A DNA stretch of 64,000 nucleotides from Paenibacillus chibensis (GTDB lineage Bacteria; Bacillota; Bacilli; Paenibacillales; Paenibacillaceae), in contig NZ_BIMK01000007.1 in NCBI RefSeq assembly GCF_004001045.1, positions 248,001 through 312,000 of the forward strand, given 5' to 3'. The notes under the pieces are model-generated. The model worked only from the letters and a program-made list of their open reading frames with translations, did not search any database and had not been told where the DNA came from. This document shows, one piece after another, positions 8,307 to 18,300 of the stretch; position 1 is the first letter of the stretch, and each line of letters begins with the position of its first letter. Made by a program: the position numbers and the translations under genes.

Positions 8307-9881
8307 CTATTTCTTGCCGTTTTCTTTAAGCCAGGCATCAAGCTGTTTTTGTGCTTCTGCAATCACCTTGTCGGCTCCCGCTGCCTTTTGTTTCTCCAGC
8401 ATTTTAGGGACAACCTCTTCCGGATCCAATTGACCGGACTTCAGCCCGTCCACAAAGGTTTTATTGGCATTATCAATTGAAATCAGTTCATTTTTAACCG
8501 GCTCCGGATCAAAGACAAATCCGAAAATCCGGGAAGGGTTCGAAGAAATTTGTTGATTGAATTTTTCATAGTTCTGGTATTTATTCGGGTCTTCTCCTAC
8601 ACGGGTGTAGTTAAGCATCTGATTGCCGATTTGCCACATAATATCATGATAATAGCCGACGCTGTCTGTTGTTTGACCTTCCGGCAGAGCAATCTGGCCA
8701 TCTTGCAGCACATAATGCTTCCCTTCAATTCCGAAGTTAAAGAGGGTCAGCAATTCCTTGTCTTTATAAAAGAGGTTAAGCAGCATCATTGCACGTTCAG
8801 GATCTTCTGAGCTCTTCGAAATCGCATACATGGTTGCTGTCATCTTTCCGGTCTGCAGACGGTCAATATTAAGAGGAATCTGCAGCATTTCACGCCCTGC
8901 CTTGATCGAACCATTCGGTGAGATCGCAGCTTTACCAATCTCCATATCAGCCAGAATGTCCATATCACCTACAAAAGCGAACCCTTTACCCGCCTGCATT
9001 TTCTTCCAGGCATCTAAACCGGGGGTCAGTGCATCCTTGTTAATATACCCCGCCTTGTACCATTTGTTGGTCAGCTTCGCAAGCTCCATATAGCGGGGCG
9101 TGGTGAATGAATTGATGACTGTATAATCATCAGCCGCTGTCCCTACGGTGTTAATTGCAGCGATACTTACAATAGAGTCCAGATTCGCGGATGAATAGTA
9201 AGCTTCGAGCGGAAAGCTTGGTGCCACCAAAGGCGTGATCCCCGGTTCTTTCTCTTTTATGGTTTGGAGCATAGGCTCCAGATCCTCGACTTTACCGGAC
9301 TTCAGTGCAGTCAGATCAAAGCTGTATTTGTCCACAAGCTCTTTGTTCAAGTAAACCCCTTGCGTGCCGCCCAGCTCCTGATGGGTATGAATACCGTACA
9401 GCTTGCCGTCGCGTTTGGCCGGCTCGTGGTAATCCTTCTCTACAGCTTCGATATCAGGACCGTACTTGGCCAGCAAATCATCAAGCGGCAGCAGTCCCCC
9501 TTTGGTAACCTGTTGCTGGAAGCCAAGCCAATCCGCCGTAAACAGCAGGTCCATTTTATCACCGGAAGCCATCATCAGATTCGTTTTATCGCTCCAAGCC
9601 CCCCAATCAATGGGATTCAGCTTGACCGTCATATTCAATTCCGGATAAGTCTGCTTCAGATAATCATTCATCGCATCCTGAACCAGCTGATTGTCTTTTT
9701 GAGGCGCATCGGGGAATACCATCACAACCTCGTAAGGCTTAAGCCCCGTGCTGGCTGCCCCCTCCGGCTCAGCTGAACCCGCTGGTGAATTTGCTGTGTT
9801 ATTTCCGCCGCAACCGGCTGCTACGACTGAAGTCAGCATCAGTGCTGCCAGCACAGCAGAACTCTTTTTTAACCAATTCAT
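8307..9881 (-). CDS. ABC transporter sugar-binding lipoprotein (LipO/YtcQ type)
   Basis: A 524-residue extracellular solute-binding protein. The N-terminus (MNWLKKSSAVLAALMLTSVV) is a lipoprotein signal ending at AAGC, with Cys24 as the lipidated residue, followed by a low-complexity Ala/Gly/Ser/Pro stretch. The C-terminal GFVFDPEPVKNE...DAWLKENGKK region is the DUF3502-type tail typical of the LipO/YtcQ receptors that work with LplB/LplC permeases. The ATG at 9881 has a GGGAGG site; the frame extends upstream to 9938 without one. It follows the two permease genes and precedes the GH13 gene. The likely ligand is an isomalto-oligosaccharide or cyclic isomalto-oligosaccharide, inferred from context. 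Confidence 0.9.
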   Translation of the reverse strand: MNWLKKSSAVLAALMLTSVVAAGCGGNNTANSPAGSAEPEGAASTGLKPYEVVMVFPDAPQKDNQLVQDAMNDYLKQTYPELNMTVKLNPIDWGAWSDKTNLMMASGDKMDLLFTADWLGFQQQVTKGGLLPLDDLLAKYGPDIEAVEKDYHEPAKRDGKLYGIHTHQELGGTQGVYLNKELVDKYSFDLTALKSGKVEDLEPMLQTIKEKEPGITPLVAPSFPLEAYYSSANLDSIVSIAAINTVGTAADDYTVINSFTTPRYMELAKLTNKWYKAGYINKDALTPGLDAWKKMQAGKGFAFVGDMDILADMEIGKAAISPNGSIKAGREMLQIPLNIDRLQTGKMTATMYAISKSSEDPERAMMLLNLFYKDKELLTLFNFGIEGKHYVLQDGQIALPEGQTTDSVGYYHDIMWQIGNQMLNYTRVGEDPNKYQNYEKFNQQISSNPSRIFGFVFDPEPVKNELISIDNANKTFVDGLKSGQLDPEEVVPKMLEKQKAAGADKVIAEAQKQLDAWLKENGKK

Positions 9882-9947
9882 AAATAGTAGACCTCCCTGG
9901 AATTCTTCTATTTTTCCCTTTGAAACCTTTGTCAGCATATACTAATC

Positions 9948-9962
9948 CGGCATAATGCCGGG
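9948..9962 (-). promoter_or_regulatory. intercistronic GC hairpin between permease and binding-protein genes
   Basis: CCGGCATAATGCCGG is a compact inverted repeat directly after the permease stop, with no T-run. It may protect the mRNA or shift stoichiometry towards the binding protein (inference). Confidence 0.35.
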
Positions 9963-9963
9963 A

Positions 9964-10842
9964 TCAGCCTTTCACAGCGCCTACGGTAAGACCCTTTACA
10001 AAGTACTTTTGCAGGAACGGGAACACCAGCACCAGCGGACCGATCGCAATCATTGCCATGGCCATGCGGATAGATTCAAGCGGTGTCGTAACCTGGGCGG
10101 TGGAGCTATAGGCCTTATTGGCGATCGTCTGCAGGAACGAAGCGTTCATTAAGGTCTTGGTCAACAAATACTGCAGAGAGAACAGCTTCTCATTCTGGAT
10201 GAAGACCAAACTTGTAAACCAGTCATTCCAGTAGGATACGGTGGTGAACAGCCCGATTGTCGCCATAACAGGCAGGGACAGCGGCAGAATAATGCTGAAG
10301 TAGGTCCGGAATTCTCCTGCACCGTCAATCTGCGACGAATCAATCAGGGAAGGCGGAATACTGTTTGTAAAGAAGGTCCGCATGATGATAACGTTGAAGC
10401 CGCCTATCAAGCCCGGAATGATTAAAGCCATTAAAGTATCCTGAACATGTAAAAAGCGGGTGTATACAAGATACCAGGGCAGCAAGCCACCCGAGAACAG
10501 CATCGTAATCAAAATGTAGAAGCTCAAAGCCCCCCTGAGCGGAAACTCTTTTCTTGATAACGCATAGGCCATTGCCGAAGTCACGAACAAGCTGACAACC
10601 ACACCGGTGATCGTTACCACAGCAGACACACCATAAGCCCGCAATATTTTCTCGGCATCTTCAATTAAATACTGATAAGCGACAAGACTGAATTTACCCG
10701 GCCAGAAGCTGTAGCCATGAACCGTTACCCAGTCTTCGTCGGCGAGCGATATCATAAGCACAAGCCAGAACGGGATCAGGCACGCCAGGCTAAACAAGGT
10801 CAGAACAATAATGATGACGGGATTGGTTCTTTTGGAATTCAT
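9964..10842 (-). CDS. ABC transporter permease, LplC/YtcP type
   Basis: A 292-residue CUT1 permease with six predicted membrane segments. The EAA-loop region reads IPPSLIDSSQIDGAGEFRTYFSIILPLSLPV, and the C-terminus ends KYFVKGLTVGAVKG, a signature of the LplC/YtcP group. AAAGGAG precedes the ATG. It follows the LplB-type permease by 12 bases, so the two are co-translated halves of one channel. No ATPase gene is present in the locus; family members generally borrow a shared MsmX-like ATPase. Confidence 0.9.
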   Translation of the reverse strand: MNSKRTNPVIIIVLTLFSLACLIPFWLVLMISLADEDWVTVHGYSFWPGKFSLVAYQYLIEDAEKILRAYGVSAVVTITGVVVSLFVTSAMAYALSRKEFPLRGALSFYILITMLFSGGLLPWYLVYTRFLHVQDTLMALIIPGLIGGFNVIIMRTFFTNSIPPSLIDSSQIDGAGEFRTYFSIILPLSLPVMATIGLFTTVSYWNDWFTSLVFIQNEKLFSLQYLLTKTLMNASFLQTIANKAYSSTAQVTTPLESIRMAMAMIAIGPLVLVFPFLQKYFVKGLTVGAVKG

Positions 10843-10854
10843 ATTGATCTCCTT

Positions 10855-11784
10855 TTAGAATAGGGCATTTTCTTTGCTGACTTTACGGACAATCAGGTTG
10901 ACAGTCACGACTAGCGTGAAGCCGACAACGGATTGCAGCAGCCCTGCCGAGGAGGCAAGTCCCGTATCGCCGGTGACCAGTAACGCATTGTATACATAGG
11001 TATCGATAACTTCCGTTGTCTCTTTGATCATACCGGATGCCATTGTCGCCTGATAAAACAGGCCGAAATCAGCATTAAAAATCCGGCCAATCGCCAGCAA
11101 AGTCATGATGATTATGATCGGAGCAATCAACGGGATTGTAATTTTCGTCATTTGCTTCCAGCGGCTTGCCCCGTCAATGACAGCAGCTTCATAATATTCG
11201 GAGTCAATTCCGACAATCGCTGCCAAGTAAACCACTGCCGAATACCCTACACCCTTCCAGGTGTTGACAATAGTCAAAATGTAAGGCCAATGCTGTGCTT
11301 CCGCATACCAGTTATTAGGCTCGAGCCCGAAGGGCTCCAGGATGAATTTATTGACGAAGCCCAGTTCCGGATTTAAAAAACCGTAGACAATATAGCCAAC
11401 AATGACCATGGATATAAAATTGGGCAGGATCACAGTACTCTGAAAGAACTTGGAGGCGAATTTATTTTTGACCTCGTTAAGAAGAAGGGCCAGCAGTACA
11501 GCCAATAATGTATTGATTACTAAAAAGCTGATGTTATACAGCAACGTATTTCTGATGATCAGCCACGCGTCGTTGGAAGCAAACAGAAACTTGAAATTAT
11601 CTAGTCCGATCCACTTGCTCCCCCAGATCCCGTCCGTATAATTCAGATCCTTAAAGGCTAGAAAAATCCCAAACATGGGTAGATAATTATTGATTAACAT
11701 CAGCAGCACACCAGGCAGTGCCAGAACAATCAAGGCCCTGTACTTCCAAAAGCCTTTCCGTTTCAATCCTTTTTCCGAAGCCAT
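10855..11784 (-). CDS. ABC transporter permease, LplB/YteP type
   Basis: A 309-residue CUT1 permease. A hydrophobic N-terminal helix is followed by NNYLPMFGIFLAFKDLNY, the hallmark of LplB/YteP proteins. The EAA loop reads EYYEAAVIDGASRWKQMTKITIPLI. It is the first transporter gene of the locus, 76 bases downstream of the response regulator. That gap contains a TATAAT box, so the transporter may have its own regulated promoter. Confidence 0.9.
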   Translation of the reverse strand: MASEKGLKRKGFWKYRALIVLALPGVLLMLINNYLPMFGIFLAFKDLNYTDGIWGSKWIGLDNFKFLFASNDAWLIIRNTLLYNISFLVINTLLAVLLALLLNEVKNKFASKFFQSTVILPNFISMVIVGYIVYGFLNPELGFVNKFILEPFGLEPNNWYAEAQHWPYILTIVNTWKGVGYSAVVYLAAIVGIDSEYYEAAVIDGASRWKQMTKITIPLIAPIIIIMTLLAIGRIFNADFGLFYQATMASGMIKETTEVIDTYVYNALLVTGDTGLASSAGLLQSVVGFTLVVTVNLIVRKVSKENALF

Positions 11785-11816
11785 AATTCCACACCTTCTT
11801 ATTGGGTTATGTCTTC

Positions 11817-11822
11817 ATTATA
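11817..11822 (-). promoter_or_regulatory. putative -10 box upstream of the importer genes
   Basis: A perfect TATAAT on the minus strand lies 33 bases upstream of the first permease start. No good -35 box lies 17 bases further upstream, as expected of a promoter needing an activator such as the adjacent YesN-type regulator (inference). Confidence 0.35.
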
Positions 11823-11859
11823 AGAAGTTGACTGCAGCTGCTCTGCCGTTTTTATAACC

Positions 11860-13470
11860 TCAGTCTATTCGTTTTGTGACTTTACGATATTCCTGGGGAT
11901 TGACATCAAACTGCTTGCGGAACATCTTGGTAAAATGCGAAAAATTACTGTATCCTACCTGTTGTGCTATCGCGCTGACCGGCAGATCCGTAGTGTCCAG
12001 CAGCTCGCGGGTACGGTTCATCTTAACTGAAATCAGGAAATCAATGAGACTTTGGCCTGTTTCTTTTTTGAATAGCCTGGAGAGATAAGCCGGATTCAAC
12101 CCCACATAATCAGCGACAATATCCCTGGAGATTTCTTCTTCCACATTGTGCTGAATGTAGCGGATGGACCGCTCAATCACGCCCCCTTTTTCCTGCCGTT
12201 CGAACTCTGCTTCCATAACGGCAGATACCATTCCTTCTGCCCAATGCCTGTATTGAGACAGTCCCCGGATGCGGGCGCTTGTCCAATCTGTAAACTTGGC
12301 TATACTGCCTGCATTAATTCCTCTGACTTGCAGGAAGTGGTATATAATCTGCAACGTATCCTGATGCAATGCGTCCAAATGTCTTCCCTGAAAGCATGGA
12401 TCAGCCTGCAATTTTTCAGCCAGGTTATGGATAAATTGCACAGCAGACTCACGTTTTCCGGTTAGCATATAAGCAACTAAATCATCAAGTTCTATACCTT
12501 CCGACTCCGGGGACAGCGGCACTTGGTCCTGAGGGATGTATATGAGCACCGATTGTGTCCGGGAAATGTTGTCACGCTCCATTGTCTTTAAGCTCTCGCA
12601 CATTCCCGGCAGCTGTTGAAGGGATTTGAACGAGCCGACATAGCAGGTTACTATGCTGTAGAACATATCCTGGCATGCCTTAATAAAATGCTGTCCGGTA
12701 GCTTTTAGCTGCTGAATACCAGGCTTCCCGGCTTCCCCGCCTTTGGCATACAGCAGAATGAACAAAACCCCGTTTTTATCAGTAACGGCCTCGCCTTGGT
12801 ACTGCTCTGTGAAGAATTCTGCCGCCGCTTTTTTGACGGCATATTCCATAATCTCCTGATCTCGCGGGCTTAAGGGTTTATTCCAATTTTCAATACTGAT
12901 CAGGATGGGCAACACCAGATCAGCAGGCTCTAACCCCACGCCGGCGCCTGCCAGCTCCCGTTCGAAAAAATCTCCAAAAGACAGAATGCTGCGGGACAAC
13001 AAATCCTGCCAGAAACGCTCCACCCGCTTCGGCTTCTCTTGCTGCCACAGATTAAGATACTTATGGTACATTTTATTGTAAGACTCGTACTCTTCTTTCT
13101 CACGGACAGCTGCAATCATCCCCGATACGGCAGACAACAGTTCAGCTGTATCAACAGGCTTGAGCAGATAATCGAAGCTCCCGAGGTTAACTGCTCTTTT
13201 GGCATAGGAAAATTCGGAATGACAGGTCAGAAAGATGGTTTCCGTCCAGGGCGAATGTTCTTTTACCCAGCCAACCAGCGAAAGCCCGTCTTCATCGGGC
13301 ATTTCAATATCGCATATCAGCAGATCAATCTTTTTTTCATTTATTATTTCTCTGGCTCTGTCTGCTCTATTAGCTGTCACAACCTCTTCAATTCCAGCCT
13401 CGTTCCAGTTACAGCAGTAAAGAAGGCCCTCTACAGCAAATTGTTCATCATCCACAATCAATAATCGCAT
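11860..13470 (-). CDS. response regulator with AraC-type DNA-binding domain (YesN type)
   Basis: A 536-residue response regulator. The receiver domain spans about residues 1-120 (acidic pocket VDDE, phospho-acceptor Asp54 in CDIEMPDEDG, lysine in LLKPVD). A variable middle region follows. The C-terminal double helix-turn-helix reads RSIRYIQHNVEEEISRDIVAD...GYSNFSHFTKMFRKQF. It starts 3 bases after the sensor kinase stop, so the two form a strict cognate pair. It probably activates the downstream importer and perhaps the GH66 gene. Confidence 0.92.
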   Translation of the reverse strand: MRLLIVDDEQFAVEGLLYCCNWNEAGIEEVVTANRADRAREIINEKKIDLLICDIEMPDEDGLSLVGWVKEHSPWTETIFLTCHSEFSYAKRAVNLGSFDYLLKPVDTAELLSAVSGMIAAVREKEEYESYNKMYHKYLNLWQQEKPKRVERFWQDLLSRSILSFGDFFERELAGAGVGLEPADLVLPILISIENWNKPLSPRDQEIMEYAVKKAAAEFFTEQYQGEAVTDKNGVLFILLYAKGGEAGKPGIQQLKATGQHFIKACQDMFYSIVTCYVGSFKSLQQLPGMCESLKTMERDNISRTQSVLIYIPQDQVPLSPESEGIELDDLVAYMLTGKRESAVQFIHNLAEKLQADPCFQGRHLDALHQDTLQIIYHFLQVRGINAGSIAKFTDWTSARIRGLSQYRHWAEGMVSAVMEAEFERQEKGGVIERSIRYIQHNVEEEISRDIVADYVGLNPAYLSRLFKKETGQSLIDFLISVKMNRTRELLDTTDLPVSAIAQQVGYSNFSHFTKMFRKQFDVNPQEYRKVTKRID

Positions 13471-13473
13471 AGC

Positions 13474-15225
13474 TTATCGTTCTCCTTCTGTATATTCAAT
13501 GGGCAGGATCAGGCGCACCCGGAATCCGGACGGCTCATTCCCGCTGAAGTGAATGCCGGCACGCCCCTGATATCGCATGGCCAGCCTCTGTTTCACATTC
13601 CAGATCCCGATATGACCTTCCTCAGTTCCCGGCGTGTAATCAGGAGCATTTAACTCCTGCAGTTTCTGGGGACTGCTGCCTTTTCCGTTGTCCGAAATCT
13701 CAACAATCATGGTATCATTCACTTCTTCAGAACGGACTGCCGAAATATCCAGACAGAACGTCTCGGTTTTTAAACTTATGCCATGGAGCATGGCGTTTTC
13801 TACAAAGGGCTGTATGATCAAGGACGGTATAACAGCGCTTTTAAGATCTTCGGCTACCGTAATCCGGAAATCGAAAGACTGTTGATAGCGCATCTTTTGA
13901 ATTTCAAGATAATTGCGGAGATGCTCCATTTCCTGTCCTAAAGTTATGCTGTCCTCCTTCACCTGAAGCATAAAACGGAAATACTGCACCAGATGCCGCA
14001 CCGTCTTTTTCACCAGTTCGTATCGCTGCAGGTCGGCAAGCTGAAATACAATATTGAGGGTATTCAAAAAAAAGTGTGGATTAATTTGCATCTGCAGATG
14101 CTTCATCTCTGCTTTTTGCACATGTAACCGTTCCTCATATACATCAATTTTTAAATCTTGTATTTCAACAACCATAGAATTAAATGCCTGATTTAGTGCT
14201 TGAAACTCTAACAGGTTGGAAGACGGAAGCTGGGTCTCCATAGAGCCTTTTCTTATCCGGTGGATCCCCCCCAGTAAATCCAGAATCGGACGGATAACCA
14301 TGCGGCGGAAATAATACAAGTAGACCAGTAAAATGATCAAAATAAAAAAGGGAAGCACATTAATAACCATCTGGAAAATATTCAAGCCTTGAAGCAGCTC
14401 TGAAGCGGGGATGACCACGGAAAGATTGATTCCCAGAGCCGCTGACTGGCTGGACACAACGAATAATTTGACGCCTGCATGTGAGAAAGAAAACGAAGCA
14501 TTCCGGCTCAGCTCCTCACGCGGCAGCTTGAAATCGTAATCCATTGTTTCCGAAGGGCTGGTTAAGATATTCCCGTCATTATCCACGATAAGCACATCTC
14601 CGCCGGATTGCAGGTTCAGATTGCCCAGCGGCGAACGTAAGGAGTCGATTCGGATAAGTGCGCCAATATAGGCGGGACTGCCCAGATCATTGCCTGCTAT
14701 CCGGTTTAAATAGTAATCTCCCGCGATCTTGACGAGGGTCCATTTATACTGGAGCGATTCTAATTGCTCTCTGTTATGGACCGTATCTGTAATCGATGTC
14801 CGGACTTCATCCATATAAGCCTCTGTTGTTCCCAGTACATTGGATAATGTCAGTGTATCGTTGACGCTGGAGTATAAATAGAACATGTCCACGCTGTGAT
14901 AATAGGCCTGATAGGCTTGATTTCGTTGCATAAGTCCCATGCGGGCGAAAAAATATTCGGAATCGCTCAGCCCCGGGGAAGTGAGCTCAAGAAAGTTCTC
15001 ATCATGATCAACAATATCCACCAGATTAATCGTAATATCCCCGAGACTGCTCTCCATCATTTGCAGATTGGAGCTCACCAGGTTCTGATAAGATCTGGAT
15101 ACCTGATCCAGAACATTTTGCTTGGCATAGTATCCCCCTGCAAAAAGTACAGTGAGCAGAGGAACCGTTATAGCGGCAAATAATTGAACAAGCCTTACAC
15201 CCAGCGAATTTTTTCTGTTTTTCAT
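13474..15225 (-). CDS. sensor histidine kinase, YesM type
   Basis: About 583 residues. One membrane helix at about 10-30 and another at about 290-315 enclose a roughly 260-residue extracellular sensor domain. A HAMP-like segment follows, then the His_kinase domain with the phospho-acceptor in QINPHFFLNTLN and a HATPase_c domain (DNGKGSSPQ, GIGIWNVKQRL-like). The ATG at 15225 has AGAAAGGA upstream; the upstream in-frame start at 15264 has no such site. The pair is well placed to sense extracellular glucan breakdown products (inference). Confidence 0.9.
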   Translation of the reverse strand: MKNRKNSLGVRLVQLFAAITVPLLTVLFAGGYYAKQNVLDQVSRSYQNLVSSNLQMMESSLGDITINLVDIVDHDENFLELTSPGLSDSEYFFARMGLMQRNQAYQAYYHSVDMFYLYSSVNDTLTLSNVLGTTEAYMDEVRTSITDTVHNREQLESLQYKWTLVKIAGDYYLNRIAGNDLGSPAYIGALIRIDSLRSPLGNLNLQSGGDVLIVDNDGNILTSPSETMDYDFKLPREELSRNASFSFSHAGVKLFVVSSQSAALGINLSVVIPASELLQGLNIFQMVINVLPFFILIILLVYLYYFRRMVIRPILDLLGGIHRIRKGSMETQLPSSNLLEFQALNQAFNSMVVEIQDLKIDVYEERLHVQKAEMKHLQMQINPHFFLNTLNIVFQLADLQRYELVKKTVRHLVQYFRFMLQVKEDSITLGQEMEHLRNYLEIQKMRYQQSFDFRITVAEDLKSAVIPSLIIQPFVENAMLHGISLKTETFCLDISAVRSEEVNDTMIVEISDNGKGSSPQKLQELNAPDYTPGTEEGHIGIWNVKQRLAMRYQGRAGIHFSGNEPSGFRVRLILPIEYTEGER

Positions 15226-15251
15226 AATGCATCCTTTCTGTGACCTGACGT

Positions 15252-15280
15252 AAAATAACCCCACAAAGTGGGGCTTTTAA
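15252..15280 (-). terminator. terminator after the GH66 gene
   Basis: CCCCAC-AAA-GTGGGG (15259-15273) is flanked on the minus strand by TTATTTTA. A second imperfect stem (AGGGTCACC with GGTGGCCCT, 15296-15315) lies between it and the gene end. Confidence 0.6.
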
Positions 15281-15344
15281 ATGGAAGCTGACTCAAAGGG
15301 CCACCTCGGTGACCCTAGAACGGCATGAGTAAACTACTGTTGCT

Positions 15345-18300
15345 CTATTCTAACAAATACGCTATGGCTTGTGCCGCTTCTGCCCGGGTAGCATTAGCTG
15401 CAGGTAAAAAGGTCCCATTGGCATAACCTTTCATCAATCCGGCAGATTGTACAATCTGAACCGCCGCTTGTGCCCAGGCTGAAATCTCTTTGCTGTCCCG
15501 GAAGGCTAATGTTGATTCCTCTGACCGGTCGGTGCCGCCAGCCTTTATAAATGCGCCTGCCAGCATCACTGCCATCTCCTGGCGGGTTATCGGTACATTA
15601 GGCGCAAATCGTTCCCCGCTTCTGCCGGTAATCAAGCCTGCCTGATATGCAGCAGCAATATCCTCCGCAAACCAGCTGTCTGCAGCAACATCCGTAAACG
15701 GAACGGGACGGTCAGCCTTCAATTGAAGCGCTCTGACCAATAAGTCTGCAAACTGTGCGCGTGTGATCTTCGCCGAAGGAACGAAGGTATGCTCTGTTAC
15801 TCCACTTATCACATGCTTTGCCGTTAAGGTATGAATGGCCTTGAACGCCCAATGCTCCGCTGGCACATCAGTAAATGATTTGTCGTAAGCAAAGACGGTA
15901 TACCGGCTGAAGTGATACAGCTCCGCGCTGATTTGCTGTGCCGCTGAATCTGCTCTGCTGCTGACATACTCCCACTTTTGGAGCGGTTCCAGGAAAGAGT
16001 AGATCCCCAGCAAATCATTAAGTTCCCCTTGTCCAGTAAGTCCGTCAAACTTTAAGGTGAGCTGAACTGGACTTCTGAAAGAATCAAGTCTGGATATGCC
16101 TTCGTTTGCCGTCGTCACTCCGAATTCAAATTCATACACCGGTCCAGCGGAAATCCAGGGCTTCCCGTCCGGAAGAAAAGCATCCTTTGGCTCGAGCTTG
16201 TTAAATGTAATCTGAATGTTCGACTCAGCTGTCAGTTTCCCTTTGTTCGCTTCAAGAAGCTGAAGAACATGGTCCTGCATGAAATGCAGGGTGAACCTAT
16301 TCCCTTGAAGTAGCAGGTTATCTCCTTGTAATCCCTCTATAGCAGAAACCGGAATGAGCATCCGATTGTACTTCTCCTCATTGACCGCAATTGTGATATT
16401 CCCATCGGCCGCCACGTTTAGGTCCTCAGCCTGCAGGACAAGGGCCTCCCTTTCTGCTGCTGCCGGAGTTGGCGTAGCCGTATTCGAGGCAGTGCTTCCC
16501 GTTGATCCCGGCACAGCAGTGGCTGCCGGTGTTGGAGCAGCGGTTACAGACGGTGCCTCGGTTGGAAGACCGGGTTCTTCACTGCTGAAGATAGGTTGTA
16601 CTGTTACTGTTACCGGGTCTTTGTCGATATAAATCATTGTCCAATACTGCAGAGAAGGCAGTTTAATCAGCAGCTTCTCACCATCCCAGGAATACTCCAG
16701 CTCTTGTGACAGGCCGTGCCCGGCGTCAGGCGTAGCGGCATAGACCTTCAGTTTCGGTGCTTCTTTCTGCGTAATCCCGATATCGTATGATACTTCCAAG
16801 GAGTGGAGGACCGCCGGCTCATTGGCTGCATTTCTCCAGTTACTGTCATTGTTAAACAAATTGATCAGATGCAGCACGTCATACCGTTCAAAGCCTGGAT
16901 TCGTGTCATTTTTTCGGACGGTTGCCCAAATTGTATTCTCCGTTCCGTCTTTGCTTATAGCCAGCTTGCCGCCATCAGCCTCTACGGAAACCATTGCCAA
17001 AGAATCGGCTGTGCTGCCGAATAGCAGGTTTTCATAGGCTGCATTAAATTTATAATATTCCTGCATGGAATCCTTGGTGGAGGCCAGCATTTTTTTGCTG
17101 CGGTTTGGATAATATTCATGGGCCAGCATGTTCGGGCCTTCCGATTGCTGCTCAGCCGTCCCCAGCTCAATATGAGTAGCACCCATCGATGCCAGCCCGG
17201 CATCCATCAGCCGTACAGACGGCTCGTTGAAATAACCCGCCGTTACCCCGCTCAGCTGGATCGTTCCGGCGATATCGTCCGCTTCCATACGAAGGGTAAC
17301 GGTATGAATGCCCGCTTCCATGTGTGGAATAATCACATAGCCGTCCCCGCTGTATTTCTCACTGCTCTCTGTGCTGTCCAATCCGATCTTCAGCTCCTTG
17401 CCATGTTCATCCTTAGCGCGCACACCGTCAATATAAACTGAACGGGTCGTTAAACCGCCCGGATTGGAATATGTGAAGATCAGACTTTGCTCCCCCGATT
17501 GAGGGATGTTCACCGGATAGGTTACCTGCTGGCCTACTTCGCCAAAATTCAGCACGGTATCCTTATAGAGTGAGAACGGTGATTCCGTGTTTGTACTTTC
17601 AGCTTCATAGCTGCGGGTTACAGCTTCCGGGTCACCGGATAAGGTAATGTTCAGCTTATCCAGCCTGATCCCGCTGTCCTGGCCTTCCGGCATTTTAATA
17701 ACAATGGTGTTTTCACCTTCTGCCAGCGGGATGCCTTTAACTGCCGCTTCTTCCCAGCGGGAGCCGGTGGTTGGCGCAAAGCTTACTGGAGTTCCCGCGT
17801 CATTGTTAACATATACGCTGCGGCTGACGGTCACTGCTCCCTGGGCATCATTTTGATAAATCCAGCCGAGATCATAGAGGCCTGACTGCATTGTATTTAC
17901 TGTAAACGCCAAGCGGTCATTGACATTATTGAAATCGGAGGCATACCCGGTTATAGGAACTACTCCTCCTGCCACTTCAGCTCCGCCGGTACTGTATTCG
18001 TACCCTCCGGCCATAATCCCGCCAACATTGGTATATTGTCCGCTGGATTCCATCTTCAGCGTAACCTTCTGGTATCCCTTCTGGAGCGGGACTGACACTT
18101 CAAGGGGCTGCATGGTACCGCTCCAGCCGCCGGCTGTTTTGGGGAACGTGATATTCTGTGCCTGCGGAGCCGGCTCCCCGTCCACCAGTACCGACATTAC
18201 AGGATCATTCTCTCCATGATACAGGACCGTAATCTTGTCCAGCGGACGGTCTGCATATACATTATAGGTGACCGTCTGCCCGGTCTGTCCGAAATTATCC